This document shows, piece after piece, positions 60,001 through 64,000 of a stretch of 64,000 nt of DNA. The position numbers and the translations under genes were made by a program. Positions within the stretch are counted from its first letter, which is position 1; the number at the start of each line of letters is the position of its first letter. The stretch comes from Centropus unirufus. Its lineage: Eukaryota > Chordata > Aves > Cuculiformes > Centropidae. Where the stretch lies: the NCBI GenBank assembly GCA_013397695.1, contig VYZI01000206.1, forward strand, positions 554,588 through 618,587, given 5' to 3'. The notes beneath the pieces were generated by a model. That model did not search any database. It saw only the letters and a list, made by a program, of their open reading frames with translations, and was not told where the DNA came from.

Positions 60001-63000
60001 TTTGGACCTCATTTTTTGTCATCTGAAAAAATAATGGTTTCGCATTCCTGAAACTTAAGCTTCAACACCAACAACCACAAAAGAGGTACTCAAGGGTTAA
60101 GGGGGAAGTAACAGCCAAAAAGAGTCCAGCAGAGCTCCCAAAGCAGAAGCAACATATCCTTTTCTTTGGTAGTAAAAAGGCATTTCCCCCTTTCCCTAGT
60201 TCATGTTTCTGCATGTCAGGAGTTGGTCTGATCTAACAGTGACACACCACCAAACAAGCTTGTCACTAAAAGGAAGCTTCAGTTTTTGAAATGGCTGTTT
60301 ACATTCAAATGAAATAAAAAGTGAGGCAGAGGCCTCTGCCACAAATACTGGAAGAGAGAAATGGTTAAAAAGATAAAGACCTTCAAAGACCATATGTTGC
60401 CCCAAGAAGCCTTTAATGAATTTTATTGTGGTTCAGTGAGTCTGGTTTGCTTATAACGGTTCATTTGGCAAGTTGTTCCTGCAGCTATTTCTAATAAAAA
60501 TGTCACAACAATCTTTTAACTGGGTACAGCTTTGTAACTATATAGGACTGCGCTGAGAGTGATTTCTGGACATGGTAAGATGGGAAAACATATGCCGCAA
60601 GTTCCTTTAGTTTCTTCCTCCATGGCGTACAACACACTAAAGAACAGGACAGCAGTCACTCCTAAGAAAAGCAGAAAGAATTCTTTTCTACTCAGATGAG
60701 GATTATTTTTAAATTATAACAGCAGCTGAGAGAACAACATTGCCAGTGGAGAGAAACTGCATTTACTTCCTTCGCACTTTGGGTGTTACTGGCTACAGAC
60801 AATAGGGCAATATATATTTACCTAACATAGTAGGTTTTTGGTAGTTATTTTCCTAGTCCTCTATTCCAAGTGATATTTTGACTCCGTCTTTGTAGCGTTG
60901 CAAGTAACAAATTAAACAAAATTGCTAAAATAATGAAGTAATGAACTGTAATAAAGCCTAAATATACGTACCCTTTTCTGTCATGAAACAAATGCTCAGT
61001 GCCAGCACCCAAACTACTGAAATAAACTGCTAGCTAGGCAGCTTGATATCCATACCTTATCTTTTTGCACCAGCCGCAGTCATGCTGCTGTCACTCCATA
61101 TTTCTACAGAGGCTCTCAAGCACAGGATAACACTCTCCGTGTTCTCTGTTGTCATTTGTCAGATGTAACTGTGTGGACAAAACATTTTGCAGCAGGTAGA
61201 AAAGCCCAATGCAAGAAGATGAAATTTGTAGAGCAAGGAAAGGGGGAAAGAATTGAAAAGGAGACTTCTCTAGGAGATTAAACTCCAGGTCTATATGACC
61301 AACTCACCATGACTTGGGGCAACTACTACTATCAAAATCAATAAAAGCATGGAATTTAAAAAATAGTCGTCTGTGTAAGTATCTGCACTGGGCTTCAGAT
61401 CAGTGCCAGGTATGAAGCTTGCAAGAACCTTAATAGTTGTTTCCAGGGATTTCAAGAGGACATGAAAAAGCAGTTGCTGAACTTCTAGAAACAGGATGCA
61501 AAGCAAATTTACTCAAGTCTAGCTAAAAACTAGCTCCAGACTAAAATACGAAGAGGACTGCTATTTATTAACTAGTATTTGTGTATACATTTGTGGTACC
61601 TTCCACAAAGTGGTTATTTTAAATTCACATACCATACCCTGTTTGCAGGACCAGACCATGGGGATGAACTTCAACCCCAATACTGTACCTCTCCAAGAAG
61701 AGCTAGTTCTCTTAACACACAGTACTGTACATAACACTGGACCCCAGGTCCTGACAATCTGCAGAGCTTAGCTGTCCTCTGCATGCAGCAAACCTGATTA
61801 AAACTGGATCTTTACAGCAATTGTATTCCAAAGGCTTGTGTGAAATTTCACATTATGTGAAATTCGCAGGTCAGTGCATTTGTTCCCTATCATACCATTC
61901 CTGATTAAAAGAAGAAAGCCTTTTACTTTAAACTAACAACCCCCTGCCATGGTAATGCTGAGTTCTCTCCTCCATTGACAAAAGCTGTTTGGGTATTTCA
62001 GCTGAAAAGAACTAAACTAGTCAATGTTAACATTTCAGCCCGTGCTTCCATTTCTATGTCAATTGATGGCACCTATTACTAATTTTGTACTAATTAGAAA
62101 GGTAAGCAAACTACTATGCTTTGCTTCATTCACGCAGTATCTTGCCACAGCCTATAGATTTTATTGACTGCAACCTGAAAGGTTTTGCCTTAGTGAAGCC
62201 AGGAGGGATTTGATCTGGTGATAAGGGGGGTAGCTTAATAATAATCACCTCATTAATTATATAAAGTTCATTAGGTCTTTATCCAAAGCACAGTAATGAC
62301 TTCAAGGAAGTCTGTCAGAAATATTGTGCTGGGAGCACATGCGATACTGAGATAACCAAACTTTTGTGTGAGTGTAAAAGATAGCATCTATCTAGGGGAC
62401 TTTACAGTCTTATGTAGAGCTGCTGCAAAAAGAGCAAGTGAAGAGAAATAGTCATGCCTATTTCCCCGAGTAGGAGCTGAAGAGAGAAGAGATAGTAAGA
62501 AAGTTGGCTGTGCTCACAAGCAAGCTTAGAGCTAGCAACTGACTGCAGTCCTGATGGGCCCATGCCAGAGTATTTTTGCAGGCCAGATAGGGTTTCAAAA
62601 GAGCCTTTAAAGAAAATAGCTAGCATACACTTTATACTAAAGCCTTCTGAAACTCAACTAATCAACAGCCACAGCAGTGATGGCAATAGTGGGCTATAAA
62701 TATGTGACAGTGGAGGAATATAGAGATTAACAGAAAAAAAAACCCCTCTATGTTATAGTGGACTGCTCCAGAATTGAAAGGCAATGACTGTGATGTTGAA
62801 AAACCTAAGGCAGTAGTTATTTGATGGCAACCACTGCAACTGGAAGAGCCAAGAAATAAATTTGTTCCATTGAAATCTGCAGTTATCAGTCCATTTCTGC
62901 AGAAGAGCTCTTGCATTACATATGTCCAGCAGACTAATGCTCGCAATCATGCCACCCAGCTCTCACAGGACTGGGCCCAACAGAAGCAGAACAGGATCAG

Positions 63001-63751
63001 CTTATCACAGTTTACTAGGTTTTGCTCCTGAGCCAGCTGTGTTTAGCAGGAGAGTTGCTCTGCTGTCCCAAGGCTGTCCAACCATTTTCTCAAACCCACT
63101 GGTAAATTTTTCTTGAGAACTTCTGCAGATTCTTTTACAATTGCCAGCTCGTCTGTGCTTCATGAAGACAGGTGCAAATTTAATCTTTCGCAAATACTTG
63201 TTATAGCCACATTTGACATTTGTGTCAGTCCTTGGTCTCTCTGGGTGCTTTTTGTGCCTCCAGTGAGTCTTTTTCTCTAACATTTCCCTTGCCTTTCATT
63301 CTGAGCCTGGAGTATGCTGGAGAGCAAGACAAACAGAGGGACAATGTGGCAGGATAGAAAGGGAGACAGTTCCACCTGGAAAGCAATGGCACACTCTCTA
63401 GATGAAGCAGGTTGGCAAAAAGGTGTATTCCTCCAAAACCTGTAGGCTGCCCAGCACAAGTAACTGAGCAGGGATATCAGCTGTTCACAGATTATTTATT
63501 TGATCTTTCCTCTCAGAGACTTTCTTCCTGAACGACATATTAATTCTTCCTTTGAGAAAAAAAAACCAAAAACAAGCAGAAAAAAACCCAAATGGAAACA
63601 AGCAAAAAAAACTGCATCAGGGCTTTTGTTTCTGGATAAAAAAGTTCCATAACAAACATTAACACAGAGTTGACAATTCAGAAACAACCATTTAATTACT
63701 GTTCCAGATACAACAGGGTATATTAACACATATTACCACAAAGTCTATGTA
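57011..63751. other. Intergenic, no gene seen
   Basis: Mixed composition with a GC-richer part at 57230-57450 that has overlapping frames on both strands but no domain. A GTTAAGGGTAAGGGTAAG run lies near 59457. No conserved exon or dated repeat was recognised in the 58-63.7 kb stretch. Confidence 0.4.
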
Positions 63752-63891
63752 NNNNNNNNNNNNNNNNNNNNNNNNNNNNNNNNNNNNNNNNNNNNNNNNN
63801 NNNNNNNNNNNNNNNNNNNNNNNNNNNNNNNNNNNNNNNNNNNNNNNNNNNNNNNNNNNNNNNNNNNNNNNNNNNNNNNNNNNNNNNNNNN
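63752..63891. other. Assembly gap, 140 N
   Basis: A run of N near the right edge. Minus-strand frames drawn across it have no meaning. Confidence 0.99.
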
Positions 63892-64000
63892 AGACTCTGT
63901 TATAAACTCCTGGCTGTGGTTTTGTGCACATTTCACCCATAGTCTGTGAATGAGGATATTTTTTGATCTTTCAATTTTCATTTAGATAAATTCAGATCAG

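Noticed and set aside
1..64000. tRNA, rRNA, CRISPR array or prokaryote-type operon
   Set aside because: None was seen, and the window is avian nuclear DNA in which arrays and operons are not expected.

Overview
The window is nuclear DNA from a bird. Four observations support this: CR1 LINE fragments that end in ATTCTATG-like 3' tails, ERVL and ERVK-type LTRs of the avian style, an AT-rich intergenic background, and a compact GC-rich promoter at the only clear gene pair. That pair, TOPORS and SMIM27, lies together on human 9p21 and, to my knowledge, on the avian Z chromosome. Z linkage here is an inference. There is no prokaryotic content and no operon.

From 1 to 44 kb the DNA is gene-poor. 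It holds CR1 fragments (about 2.25-3.19, 7.06-7.55, 24.68-24.78, 25.96-26.18 and 37.05-37.29 kb) and the 5' part of a minus-strand ERV with LTR, a Trp-like primer site and a broken gag (22.9-23.94 kb). It also holds an ERVL 3' end with its LTR (34.56-36.14 kb), an ERVL-associated repeat (42.9-43.3 kb) and several unexplained inverted repeats. Four splice-flanked open segments are proposed as candidate exons: 13337-13438 (+), 28379-28467 (-), 27723-27885 (-) and 39962-40167 (+). None could be assigned to a known gene.

From 43.6 to 50 kb is the gene core. TOPORS (minus) has a large coding exon at 44698-47694 encoding a RING and RS-rich E3 ubiquitin/SUMO ligase. Just beyond its 5' side is a CpG-rich, ETS- and YY1-bearing promoter region, partly lost in a 250-bp gap. 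On the other strand starts a tiny two-exon gene for a 50-residue membrane protein that I identify as SMIM27. The two genes are head to head and probably share the promoter.

From 50 to 64 kb I see no exon of NDUFB6 or any other gene. At 52.8-57.0 kb lies a wrecked gammaretrovirus-like provirus with a 5' LTR, a Pro-type primer site, an integrase remnant and an env-leader-like ORF. A solo LTR related to the 23.6-kb element has inserted into it in antisense, with a 6-bp target duplication. The remainder is intergenic DNA with a second assembly gap at 63752-63891.

No new multi-gene system is evident. The most useful results are the spliced SMIM27 micropeptide, the nested proviruses, the candidate exons, the 35-bp-arm hairpin at 8.7 kb, and the lack of visible RIG-I exons beside TOPORS.
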